Shown here: positions 56,400-64,000 of the stretch, piece by piece
Position numbering within the stretch: the stretch's first letter is position 1
How the letters are laid out: every line of letters starts with the position of its first letter
From: Collinsella sp. AF33-16
GTDB taxonomy: Bacteria; Actinomycetota; Coriobacteriia; Coriobacteriales; Coriobacteriaceae
Direction: 5' to 3'
Length of the DNA: 64,000 nucleotides
NCBI RefSeq assembly: GCF_003475325.1
Contig: NZ_QRQC01000005.1
Coordinates: 35,275 to 99,274 of the forward strand
Position numbers and translations under genes: made by a program
Notes under the pieces: model-generated
Told to the model about the DNA's origin: nothing
Databases searched by the model: none
Seen by the model: only the letters and a program-made list of their open reading frames with translations

Positions 56400-58721
56400 A
56401 TGCCTAAAACGCTTTTAGTATTTCCCCCAGGATGGAGTCCAGTGGGGCCGTATCTTGCCTTGCCTGTTTTGAAGTCATATCTTCAAGAGGTTGAACAATA
56501 CAAAGTTGACATTGTTGACTTAAACGTGGAATTTTACGATGACCTCCTATCTTTTAGACATGTCGAAGAGTGCTGTAAAAGGTATCGGGAATCAAAGGAT
56601 TCGTTTAGTTCGAATGTTCAATTAACAATCGAGTTGATACAAAAGTCGGCACTTAATGTTGACGAGGCAAAAGATATTTTCAGATCGAAGAGATACTTTA
56701 ATCTAAAAGAAAGACAATATGCTGAAAACATTTTTAGAAATGCACTCTATATCATAAATCACGTCTCATATGGAGTTAAATACACGTTCAACTCCATAGA
56801 TCTGCCCTATGATTATTATTCGACACCAGAAATAATGAAATCGCTTGCGGATACCTTGCATAATCCGTTTATTTCCTTCTATGAAACTGCCTTTCTTAAG
56901 CGTATTCAGAGGGAAAAAATCGAGTTTATTGGGATTTCGGTGAGCGGCTGTTTCCAATTGATTTCTGCAGTTACGTTAGCGAAACTGATTAAAGAAGAAT
57001 GTCCATCTGTTAAACACGTCTCATTGGGCGGCAATTACATTACTCGTTTAGCAGATGACTGCATGAAAGAATGGCATCCCTTTTTTGAATACATTGATTC
57101 GATAATGATGTATGACGGCGAAGAGCCGCTTGCACGTCTTCTTGAGGCTCTTGACTCTGGTGATGACAATCTCGACTGTGTTCCAAACCTTTGCCATGCT
57201 AAAGGTGGAAAGATATATAAAAACCATCGGATTGAGCAAACATTTATCAACGATACAGTTCCCGATTTCGATGGCTTCGCCCTTTCTAAATACTTCATGC
57301 CTGAGCTAATATTGCCGGTTTATTCCTCTAGGCAGTGTTTTAATCATTGCGCCTTCTGCACCATTCCCGGTGCTACCGGTGGTTGTTACCGAAAGATGCC
57401 TATATCGAGAGTATTTGAAATAATGTGTCGGTTAAATGAAAAATACGGCACGAGAGTTTTCTCTTTTGTGGATGAAACATTCGAAGGCAAAAGAATGGAG
57501 CAACTCGCGGATGAAATAAACGCATCGGGAAAAACGTTTTTCTGGCATGGAGAAACGAGGTTCTCTCCAACCCTAAGTACAGACGTTTTTAACAAGATAT
57601 ACCAAAGTGGATGTAGGCAGATTCAGTTTGGCCTCGAGTCATACAACCAAAGAGTTCTTGATCTAATGAAGAAGAACACGAGAGTTGATTGGATTGATCG
57701 CAATATCCATGATTGTCTCAATGCGGGTATTCCTGTTCATCTATTTTTTATGATTGGCTTTCCGACCGAAACTAAAGAAGAGGCTCTGAACACCTTAGCT
57801 TATACAGAGAATGTTTTGAATTATTCAAAACAGGTATGTGGTGTTCCATATTCCACGAGAGGATTTACGAATTTTGGTCTCGTTATGGGGTCGGATGTTT
57901 GGAATCATCCCGATAAGTATGGTGTCTCTGTAATGCCGAAGTCCCAATATGAGGATTTGCGCCTCGAAGTGGATTATGTTTCAGGCACTGGTTTAACTTT
58001 AAATGAAGCAAAATCCTTATCTGATGAGCATCATATTGATTTTTATATGCAAGAGGTCATAAACGGTAGTGACACAATTGACTTGCCCCAGCGGCTTCAT
58101 ATTTCAGAGGTGACCTGGATCCTAGATTCTATTCACGCTGTCAGGTATAAGGGACATTTGACCAAAGTAAAGCGACGGCTAACTAGTCTAAATCCAGCTG
58201 ATCGAATCTGGCTGGATTCCAAGACCTCTGTCGTGCTCGTTGAGCCATTTGCCTACTTCTATAATTCTGAATACCATCATGTCTATGCTGTTTCCCAGTT
58301 GGTATACCTTAAGTTGGCCCGTTTATTGGAGGCCGATTGTAGCATTTCTCTTATTCTTGATCAGGGCGACCTCGAGCTGACAAGGGCGATAGAAGAACTG
58401 TTGCATTATGGATTGCTGAATACAAATATCGATGCCGATTATGTAATGCACGATAATGGTTTTCAATTGGTTAAAAGTTCGTTTGTTAAAGAAGTCGGAC
58501 GCTCAAAAGAGGGGTTAAGAGTACTGCTGAGTTGTGCCACCCATAGAATGTGTGCGGTTAATGATTATTCGTTCGCTTTGCTTTCGTTGTTTGAAAAGCC
58601 GATTACTAAGAACGAGCTGCGCGACATTTTGAAAAAAGAGGGACTATCGGCAAACGAGGAGCAATTAAACAAGTTGGTTGATAATTGCATGAAAGCAGAT
58701 ATACTACAATTGATTAGATAG
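56400..58721 (+). CDS. Cobalamin-binding-type radical SAM enzyme, putative RiPP maturase
   Basis: This 773-residue enzyme starts with a B12-binding Rossmann-like domain (TLLVFPPGWSPVGPYLALP, FIGISVSGCFQLI, HVSLGGNYI, about 1-260) lacking the DXHXXG base-on motif. The radical SAM core (about 300-520) has the cluster motif CFNHCAFC (C313, C317, C320), FVDETFEG and FGLESYNQRVLDLMKK. The last 200 residues hold two winged-helix-like segments (LTRAIEELLHYGLLN and ALLSLFEKPITKNELRDIL), resembling peptide-recognition domains of RiPP enzymes. No SPASM cysteine cluster is seen. A 36-codon peptide gene follows 13 bases later, so peptide modification, for example methylation or a carbon-centred crosslink, is likely. 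Confidence 0.85.
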   Translation: MPKTLLVFPPGWSPVGPYLALPVLKSYLQEVEQYKVDIVDLNVEFYDDLLSFRHVEECCKRYRESKDSFSSNVQLTIELIQKSALNVDEAKDIFRSKRYFNLKERQYAENIFRNALYIINHVSYGVKYTFNSIDLPYDYYSTPEIMKSLADTLHNPFISFYETAFLKRIQREKIEFIGISVSGCFQLISAVTLAKLIKEECPSVKHVSLGGNYITRLADDCMKEWHPFFEYIDSIMMYDGEEPLARLLEALDSGDDNLDCVPNLCHAKGGKIYKNHRIEQTFINDTVPDFDGFALSKYFMPELILPVYSSRQCFNHCAFCTIPGATGGCYRKMPISRVFEIMCRLNEKYGTRVFSFVDETFEGKRMEQLADEINASGKTFFWHGETRFSPTLSTDVFNKIYQSGCRQIQFGLESYNQRVLDLMKKNTRVDWIDRNIHDCLNAGIPVHLFFMIGFPTETKEEALNTLAYTENVLNYSKQVCGVPYSTRGFTNFGLVMGSDVWNHPDKYGVSVMPKSQYEDLRLEVDYVSGTGLTLNEAKSLSDEHHIDFYMQEVINGSDTIDLPQRLHISEVTWILDSIHAVRYKGHLTKVKRRLTSLNPADRIWLDSKTSVVLVEPFAYFYNSEYHHVYAVSQLVYLKLARLLEADCSISLILDQGDLELTRAIEELLHYGLLNTNIDADYVMHDNGFQLVKSSFVKEVGRSKEGLRVLLSCATHRMCAVNDYSFALLSLFEKPITKNELRDILKKEGLSANEEQLNKLVDNCMKADILQLIR

Positions 58722-58734
58722 AGGAGGTTTCTGC

Positions 58735-58845
58735 ATGGACGTTATTAACAAAGATCTCTTGGAGCAACTGAAAGAGTCTCAGGAAGAGGGCGTCGTGGTA
58801 GAAGTGTTCGACTTTGAGGACTACATGGATAAATTCTGCCATTAG
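58735..58845 (+). CDS. 36-residue acidic precursor peptide candidate (RiPP)
   Basis: A 36-codon frame starts at ATG 58735 with AGGAGG seven bases upstream, the best ribosome binding site of the cassette. The first 18 residues (start MDVINKDLLEQLKE) look like an amphipathic leader helix. Gly19 and three Val follow, then an acidic, aromatic end (FDFEDYMDKFCH) with a single Cys at 35. Eleven of 36 residues are Asp or Glu and three are Lys. It lies directly between the radical SAM gene and a terminator. There is no signal peptide, fitting a cytoplasmic precursor that is modified and then exported. Confidence 0.7.
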   Translation: MDVINKDLLEQLKESQEEGVVVEVFDFEDYMDKFCH

Positions 58846-58869
58846 TTTCGGAATTTACTTGCCTCGCTT

Positions 58870-58905
58870 AAAGGAGAAGTCGATTATCGATTTCTCCTTT
58901 TTTAA
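58870..58905 (+). terminator. Terminator of the putative RiPP cassette
   Basis: AAAGGAGAA pairs with TTCTCCTTT, with a further TCGAT/ATCGA inner stem, and a T-run with TTTTTT follows. It closes the AT-rich island; 58906-59033 holds no gene. Confidence 0.9.
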
Positions 58906-59033
58906 TTAAAGATATTTTTGGAATACATGCTCTTAGCACAGGTTGGCGTCTCAGTAAACTGGGAGGTTGCTTTGGCTAGTTAGAGATATGTGAACGTCCG
59001 TTAGACTGAATCTCAGGGTAGAAGGGGCCTCCA

Positions 59034-61034
59034 GTGTCCAGATCAACAAGGCAATGCTGCGTTTCGGCTAATAAGAACGACGGCTTTTTGCGTGTGGCGG
59101 CGGCGTCGCCGCGGATTCGCGTGGCCGATGTCGAGGGCAATGCCGAGGTGGCGTTGGCTGCCGTGCGTGAGGCTGCCGAGCGTGGCGTTCGCGCGCTGGT
59201 GCTGCCCGAGCTTAACCTGACCGGCTATACCGCGGCCGATCTGTTCCATAACCGCACACTGCTGCATGCCTGCGAGGCTGCTCTGGTGCATATCCTCGAC
59301 GAGACTCGTGAGCTGCCGATTGTCTTTACCATTGGTCTTCCCGTTGCGGTTGCCGAGAATATCTACAACTGCGTCGCTGTGTGCTGCGCGGGCGAGCTTT
59401 TGGGCCTCACGGCCAAGAAGTATTTGCCCAACTATGGCGAGTTCTATGAGCGCCGTTGGTTTGCTCCGGCACCTACCGATCCCGTTTGGCTTGAATTTGC
59501 CGGTCAGGGTCCGGTCCCGTTGGGCTCGGGGCTTGTCTACCGTTGCTGTGATGAGGGCGCCGAGGACCTGGTGCTGGGCGTTGAGGTCTGCGAGGACCTG
59601 TGGGTGCCGGCGCCTCCTTCGACCGAGATGGCGCTTGCCGGTGCGACGGTGATTCTCAACCCGTCGGCCTCGGACGAGATCATCGGCAAAGCGGATTACC
59701 GCCGCAGCCTTATCTCTAACCAAAGTGCACGCCTGTACTGCGCCTATGCCTACGCGGACGCGAGCGAGGGTGAGTCCACGACCGATATGGTCTTTGCGGG
59801 CGAGAACCTCGTCTACGAAAACGGCTCCAAGCTCGCCGCGACCAAACTGCTTACCTGCGATATGGCCATCGCCGATGTCGATCTTGACCGCCTGGTTGCC
59901 GAGCGCCGTCGCTCGACGACGTGGGCGCGCGCGGACGATGCGCCGGAGGCCACGACCGTTGAGTTTTCTTTTGAGGGCGTGCTGGCCAAAGAGCCTGTCC
60001 TGCGCGATGCCTGCGATATCGACCGCGTTTTCCCTCGCGCGCCTTTTGTGCCGGCCGACCACGGTGATCTGGCCGAGCGTTGCGAGACTATTCTCAATCT
60101 GCAGACTGCGGGCCTCAAGACCCGCCTTGCCCATACGGGTACCAAGGCTGCCGTCATCGGCCTTTCCGGCGGCCTCGATTCCACACTGGCGCTACTCGTG
60201 ACCGTGCGTGCCTTCGATGCGCTGGGGCTGCCGCGCACGGGCATCACTGCCGTGTCCATGCCCGGCTTTGGCACGACGCATCGCACTAAGTCCAACGCCG
60301 AGTCGCTCGCGCGCGACCTGGGCGTGAGCTTCCGCGAGGTTTCGATCCACGCGGCTGTGGAGCAGCACTTCAAGGACATTGAGCACGATCCGACCGTGCA
60401 GGACGTGACCTACGAGAACAGCCAGGCCCGCGAGCGTACGCAGATTCTGATGGATCTGGCCAACCAGGCTGGCGGTTTTGTCATCGGCACGGGTGACCTG
60501 TCGGAGTTGGCACTCGGCTGGGCTACCTATAACGGCGACCACATGAGCATGTACGCCGTCAACGCGAGCGTGCCCAAGACACTCGTGCGTCACTTGGTGC
60601 GTTATGCGGCTGATGTCTTTGGCGGGCGTATTGCCGAGGTTTTGCTCGATATCCTCGACACGCCGGTGTCCCCCGAGCTTCTGCCGCCCACGGGCGACGG
60701 CGAGATTGCGCAGAAGACTGAGGATTTGGTGGGCCCGTACGAGTTGCACGACTACTTCCTCTACTACTTGCTGCGTTTTGGCTTTGAGCCGGGCAAGATC
60801 TACCGCATGGCGCTCAAGAGTTTCGAGGGTGTCTACGACGCCAAGACCGTCCACGCGTGGCTGCGTACGTTCTATCGTCGCTTCTTTGCCCAGCAGTTTA
60901 AGCGCAGCTGCCTGCCCGATGGCCCCAAGGTTGGTTCGGTGACGCTCAGCCCGCGCGGCGATTGGCGTATGCCGAGTGACGCCAGCTCGCGTCTGTGGCT
61001 TGCGCAGATCGACGCGCTCAATCCAGTTGACTAA
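59034..61034 (+). CDS. nadE: Glutamine-dependent NAD+ synthetase
   Basis: This 666-residue two-domain enzyme amidates nicotinate adenine dinucleotide. The N-terminal glutaminase (nitrilase fold) has its catalytic triad in LPELNLTGY (Glu), AKKYLPNYGEFYERRWF (Lys) and GVEVCEDLW (Cys). The C-terminal synthetase has the PP-loop GLSGGLDST (about 376-384) and GTGDLSELALGW. The start is a GTG at 59034 with GAAGGGG upstream. Length and order are those of actinobacterial NadE. An attenuator-like hairpin follows before the aminotransferase gene. Confidence 0.93.
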   Translation: MSRSTRQCCVSANKNDGFLRVAAASPRIRVADVEGNAEVALAAVREAAERGVRALVLPELNLTGYTAADLFHNRTLLHACEAALVHILDETRELPIVFTIGLPVAVAENIYNCVAVCCAGELLGLTAKKYLPNYGEFYERRWFAPAPTDPVWLEFAGQGPVPLGSGLVYRCCDEGAEDLVLGVEVCEDLWVPAPPSTEMALAGATVILNPSASDEIIGKADYRRSLISNQSARLYCAYAYADASEGESTTDMVFAGENLVYENGSKLAATKLLTCDMAIADVDLDRLVAERRRSTTWARADDAPEATTVEFSFEGVLAKEPVLRDACDIDRVFPRAPFVPADHGDLAERCETILNLQTAGLKTRLAHTGTKAAVIGLSGGLDSTLALLVTVRAFDALGLPRTGITAVSMPGFGTTHRTKSNAESLARDLGVSFREVSIHAAVEQHFKDIEHDPTVQDVTYENSQARERTQILMDLANQAGGFVIGTGDLSELALGWATYNGDHMSMYAVNASVPKTLVRHLVRYAADVFGGRIAEVLLDILDTPVSPELLPPTGDGEIAQKTEDLVGPYELHDYFLYYLLRFGFEPGKIYRMALKSFEGVYDAKTVHAWLRTFYRRFFAQQFKRSCLPDGPKVGSVTLSPRGDWRMPSDASSRLWLAQIDALNPVD

Positions 61035-61103
61035 GGTTGGCTAAATTGAACCAATACGGGGGTTGCAAGCGTTACACTTTTGCAATCTGATGGCCCGTAT
61101 CGC

Positions 61104-61133
61104 GCGGCGCTCTTGTCGGAGCGCCGCTTTTTT
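61104..61133 (+). terminator. Rho-independent terminator between nadE and the aminotransferase gene
   Basis: GCGGCGCTC and GAGCGCCGC form nine pairs around six bases, followed by six T residues. It ends 18 bases before the next start codon, so it may act as terminator for nadE or as attenuator for the next gene. Confidence 0.85.
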
Positions 61134-61151
61134 ATATCGGAAGGTGGCACC

Positions 61152-62315
61152 ATGCAGGCATCGCAGCGTCTCGACCGCTTTGGCGCGGAGGTCTTCGCCT
61201 CGCTCAACAACAAACTGCTTGCGCTGAAGGCTCAGGGCAAGACCATTTACAACATGAGCGTGGGCACGCCCGACTTTAAGCCGTACGACCACGTGGTCGA
61301 GGCGCTCACGCAAGCGGCCCAGGACCCCGAGATGTGGAAGTATGCCCTGCGCGACCTGCCCGAACTCAAGCAAGCCGTGTGCGATTACTATGAGCGCCGC
61401 TTTGGCGTTTCGGGCATTACGCCGTCTATGGTGCAGTCGTGCAACGGCACGCAGGAGGGCGTGGGCCATTTGGGCCTGGCCCTGCTCGATCCGGGTGACA
61501 CCATTTTGGTTCCCGATCCGTGCTACCCGGTCTTTGAGGCGGGCGCCAAGATTGCCGATGCCAAGCTCGAGTACTATCCGTTGGTCGCCGAGCATAATTA
61601 CCTGCCCTATGTGGCGGGCATCGATCCCGAGGTGGCCGATCGTGCCAAGTATATGATCGTGTCGTTGCCCGCGAACCCGGTTGGCTCGGTGGGCACGCCC
61701 GAGGTCTACGAGGAGATCATCGCTTTCGCCCGCGAGCACGACCTGCTCATCGTCCATGACAACGCGTACTCCGACATCGTGTTCGACGGCGAGCCGGGCG
61801 GAAGCTTCTTGCAGTATCCTGGTGCGCTTGAGGTGGGCGTGGAGTTCTTCTCGCTTTCCAAGTCGTTTAACGTTACCGGTGCGCGTATCGGCTTTTTGGT
61901 CGGCCGCGAGGACGTGGTCTCTGCCTTTGCCAAGCTGCGCGGCCAGATCGACTTTGGTATGTTCTTCCCGATCCAGAAGGCTGCTATCGCCTGCTTGAGC
62001 GGTCCGCGCGATGAGGTCGAGGCGCAGCGTCTGAAGTACCAGGAGCGCCGTGATGCCCTGTGCGACGGTCTTGAGAACTTGGGCTGGGAGCGTCCCAACG
62101 CGCATGGCTCTATGTTTGTGTGGGCCAAGCTTCCCGGTGGTCGCACCGATTCCATGGCGTTTTGCGAGGAGCTTATGGAGAAGGCCGGCGTTGTGGTGAC
62201 GCCGGGCGCGAGCTTTGGTCCTTCGGGCGAGGGACACGTGCGCATGGCGCTGGTCCTGCCGCCCGATCAGATTGCTTTGGCTGTCGAGGCCATTCGCGAG
62301 GCGGGCCTGTATTAG
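61152..62315 (+). CDS. PLP-dependent class I/II aminotransferase
   Basis: This 387-residue aminotransferase has KTIYNMSVGTPDFKP at the N-terminus, PANPVGSVGTPEVYEE, HDNAYSDIVFDG and the PLP lysine K237 in SLSKSFNVTGARIGF. The pattern resembles LL-diaminopimelate or aspartate-type aminotransferases. The substrate cannot be settled without neighbours of a pathway. GAAGGTGG lies about seven bases before ATG 61152. Confidence 0.88.
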   Translation: MQASQRLDRFGAEVFASLNNKLLALKAQGKTIYNMSVGTPDFKPYDHVVEALTQAAQDPEMWKYALRDLPELKQAVCDYYERRFGVSGITPSMVQSCNGTQEGVGHLGLALLDPGDTILVPDPCYPVFEAGAKIADAKLEYYPLVAEHNYLPYVAGIDPEVADRAKYMIVSLPANPVGSVGTPEVYEEIIAFAREHDLLIVHDNAYSDIVFDGEPGGSFLQYPGALEVGVEFFSLSKSFNVTGARIGFLVGREDVVSAFAKLRGQIDFGMFFPIQKAAIACLSGPRDEVEAQRLKYQERRDALCDGLENLGWERPNAHGSMFVWAKLPGGRTDSMAFCEELMEKAGVVVTPGASFGPSGEGHVRMALVLPPDQIALAVEAIREAGLY

Positions 62316-62458
62316 AAAGCTATTTCGCCTCGTCAATAGCTCGAAACCGATTTCGTGCAGTTATTTTACGAATCCTGCAAACAATTTCGGTAAACGGTCG
62401 ATTTTTGGCTGCGAATAGGAGCATAATCAAAGTCCCGATTGGATGTATTGGGATTACG

Positions 62459-62491
62459 GCAAGCCGCTCGGGTCGTTCCCGGGCGGCTTGC
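62459..62491 (+). terminator. Hairpin upstream of ldh, possible attenuator or terminator
   Basis: GCAAGCCG and CGGCTTGC form eight pairs, with a symmetric bulge and an inner CGGG/CCCG stem. Only CTTG follows, so termination would be weak. It lies 26 bases before the ldh start codon. Confidence 0.5.
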
Positions 62492-62516
62492 TTGTGGAGA
62501 GAGATGGGAGTTTCTA

Positions 62517-63467
62517 ATGGTTAACGAGAAGAAGGTCGCTATTGTCGGCTGCGGTTTCGTCGGTTCGTCTTCGGCGTTCGCGCTGATGCAGAGCGGTCTG
62601 TTCTCCGAGATGGTCCTCATCGACGTGGACAAGAACCGCGCCGAGGGTGAGGCTCTGGATATCGCGCACGGCATGACGTTTGCCGAGCCGATGAAGATCT
62701 ACGCCGGCGATTATTCCGATGTCGCCGACGCCGCCATGATCGTCGTCACCGCTGGCGCTGCCCAGAAGCCCGGTGAGACCCGCTTGGACCTGGTCAACAA
62801 GAACGTCAACATCTTTAAGTCCATTATCCCCGAGATTAAGAAGTCCGGCTTCGACGGCATTCTGCTCATCGTCTCCAACCCGGTCGATGTTCTGACCTAT
62901 GCCGCCATCAAGATGTCCGGCCTGCCCGAGGGCCATGTCATCGGCTCCGGTACCGTGCTCGACACCGGTCGTCTGCAGCAGATGCTTGGTGCCCACGTTG
63001 AGGTCGACCCGCGCGATGTCCAGGCCTATGTCATGGGTGAGCACGGCGACTCCGAGTTCGTTGCTTGGTCCAGCGCCCAGGTTGCCGGCGTTCCGCTGAA
63101 CACCTTCTGCGAGCTTCACGGTCATCTGGAGCATGAGGCTGCCGAGAAGCGCATCGCCGAGGACGTCAAGAACTCCGCCTACACCATCATCGAGAAGAAG
63201 CACGCCACCTACTATGGCGTCGCCATGGCCGTCAAGCGCATCTGCACCGCCGTCATGCGTGACGAGCAGACCGTTCTGCCCGTCTCCTCGCTCATGGTGG
63301 GCGAGTATGGCCTGTCCGATCTTGCCATCTCCATGCCGACCGTCGTTGGCCGCGACGGCGTTGTCTGCCGCGTCCCCGTGCCGCTGAACGATGACGAGCA
63401 GCATGAGCTCACCGCCTCTGCAAAGGCCCTCAAGGACATCATCGACAGCGTCGACTTCTCCTGCTAA
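62517..63467 (+). CDS. ldh: L-lactate dehydrogenase
   Basis: This 316-residue NAD-dependent enzyme reduces pyruvate to L-lactate in fermentation. KKVAIVGCGFVGSSSAFALM is the NAD-binding start, ETRLDLVNKNVNIFK follows the mobile loop, and GEHGDSE carries the catalytic H176. Sequence type is LDH rather than malate dehydrogenase (AQKPGETRLDL has Gln in the specificity position). GGGAG lies about seven bases upstream of ATG 62517. The last six codons plus the stop region are tandemly duplicated. Confidence 0.93.
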   Translation: MVNEKKVAIVGCGFVGSSSAFALMQSGLFSEMVLIDVDKNRAEGEALDIAHGMTFAEPMKIYAGDYSDVADAAMIVVTAGAAQKPGETRLDLVNKNVNIFKSIIPEIKKSGFDGILLIVSNPVDVLTYAAIKMSGLPEGHVIGSGTVLDTGRLQQMLGAHVEVDPRDVQAYVMGEHGDSEFVAWSSAQVAGVPLNTFCELHGHLEHEAAEKRIAEDVKNSAYTIIEKKHATYYGVAMAVKRICTAVMRDEQTVLPVSSLMVGEYGLSDLAISMPTVVGRDGVVCRVPVPLNDDEQHELTASAKALKDIIDSVDFSC

Positions 63468-63486
63468 ATCGACTTCTCCTGCTAAA
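63451..63486 (+). repeat. 18-bp tandem duplication spanning the ldh stop codon
   Basis: TCGACTTCTCCTGCTAAA occurs twice in direct succession (63451-63468 and 63469-63486). The first copy encodes the protein end VDFSC and the stop. The second copy lies in the untranslated region and repeats the stop in frame. Confidence 0.9.
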
Positions 63487-63516
63487 TCAAGCTCGCTAGA
63501 GCGAAAAGCTACAATG

Positions 63517-63552
63517 AAGGCGTCCGGGTCCACGCGGCCCGGGCGCCTTTTT
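63517..63552 (+). terminator. Rho-independent terminator of ldh
   Basis: AAGGCG-CCGGG and CCCGG-CGCCTT pair with one mismatch around nine bases, followed by TTT. Confidence 0.88.
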
Positions 63553-63599
63553 GATGCAAAGTAACCTGACCCCAATGCACCATAGTTGATGGGAGGGCC

Positions 63600-63980
63600 A
63601 TGTCGGATTCCTCTAATTTTTTGACCTATGCCCAGACGACGTTTGATTCGTTTGAGGAGCAGCCGTTCTGTGCGGTGGATAGCCTGGTCTTTGCGTGGCT
63701 GTCCTATTTGCGTTTGCCGGGTGATATGGCGGAGCTGACGAACTGGCAGGGCCTAGACGTACGCGAGCTGCTGCGTGCCGAGTGCTACCGGGACATGATT
63801 GGCGACCTGTGGGATCCGGAGGGGAGCAGGGCCTTGTTGGAGGCCGTGGCAGCAAGCCCTCGCTACCGTGGCGTGCACGTTTGCGGTTATCGTGCCGTGA
63901 GCGATGTGGTAGCGACAGAGCAGTTTGCAGCCATGGCGTTCCGGTTTCCGGCGGGGTTTAGTGAGTATTTGCCCGCATGA
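63600..63980 (+). CDS. Short DUF2974/Mbeg1-like protein, probably truncated
   Basis: This 126-residue protein (FLTYAQTTFDSFEEQPFCAVDSLVFAWLSYLRLPGD, seen as FEEQPFCAVDSLVF and FAWLSYL) matches the N-terminal part of the DUF2974 lipase-like family. Full-length members continue for about 250 more residues and include a serine hydrolase GXSXG motif. Here the frame ends with FRFPAGFSEYLPA just where the hydrolase core should begin. GGGAGG precedes the ATG. Only 20 bases remain in the window, so a downstream remnant cannot be checked. Confidence 0.6.
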   Translation: MSDSSNFLTYAQTTFDSFEEQPFCAVDSLVFAWLSYLRLPGDMAELTNWQGLDVRELLRAECYRDMIGDLWDPEGSRALLEAVAASPRYRGVHVCGYRAVSDVVATEQFAAMAFRFPAGFSEYLPA

Positions 63981-64000
63981 GCACCGCTGAATATTGCGAA

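Noticed and set aside
56400..58721. SPASM-type (sactipeptide or PQQ-like) maturase
   Set aside because: Beyond the CX3CX2C motif no C-terminal cluster of cysteines for auxiliary iron-sulfur centres is visible.

Overview
The window is a GC-rich, densely coding stretch of chromosome from an anaerobic, gut-type actinobacterium. The gene set (anaerobic ribonucleotide reductase NrdDG, lactate dehydrogenase, a two-domain NadE, peptide and amino-acid ABC importers, genome-encoded CCA ends on the tRNAs) and the protein style point to the Coriobacteriia, most like Collinsella. This placement is inference from recognised families, not from a database search.

Layout. 0-6.4 kb: the end of secG, then a five-gene oligopeptide ABC importer. 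6.4-7.2 kb: a gene-free block of long nested palindromes, then tRNA-Leu. 7.2-10.4 kb: a PAS-GAF-SpoIIE phosphatase and a STAS-HATPase fusion, a partner-switching pair. 10.4-13.2 kb: a tRNA cluster (three identical tRNA-Gly, tRNA-Cys, tRNA-Val) interrupted by a GH13 alpha-glucosidase. 13.2-18.8 kb: nrdD, nrdG and a folate block (folE, an HD protein, folB). 18.8-26.2 kb: mainly minus-strand housekeeping genes (metallopeptidase, dipeptidase, Fur, acylphosphatase, oxidoreductase, RNase HI, LysR) plus a plus-strand FKBP/UreE-like/HAD group. 26.2-34.7 kb: metY behind a possible cysteine leader peptide, a secreted protein, redox enzymes and endonuclease IV. 34.8-38 kb: a polar amino-acid ABC importer. 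38-42.5 kb: flavodoxin, DUF3793, a heavy-metal-associated protein, and a YolD/Y-family polymerase SOS pair. 42.6-52 kb: pgi, HAD phosphatases, a sugar kinase, TatD, TcdA, sdpRI and ettA. 52-54.5 kb: a frameshifted low-complexity protein and a Ser/Thr-rich membrane protein. 54.5-58.9 kb: an AT-rich island. 59-64 kb: nadE, an aminotransferase, ldh and a truncated DUF2974-like gene.

The island at 54.5-58.9 kb is the best candidate for an undescribed system. A DUF2087 protein, an MFS exporter, a 773-residue cobalamin-type radical SAM enzyme and a 36-codon acidic peptide ending in Phe-Cys-His lie in tight order and end at a strong terminator. This is the layout of a ribosomally made, post-translationally modified peptide (RiPP) with its maturase and exporter.

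Three kinds of non-coding structure also stand out. First, four long intergenic palindromes (6.5, 6.8, 16.1 and 16.4 kb) have unrelated arms but share short conserved boxes (GTCCTC and TGCGGAAT, or their complements) between the outer and inner stems. Second, two hairpins (32.6 and 33.7 kb) share a scaffold and loop, have covarying stems, and appear to fold over the ribosome binding site of the gene behind them. Third, all three tRNA promoters carry the same A/T-rich dyad just upstream of the -35 box.
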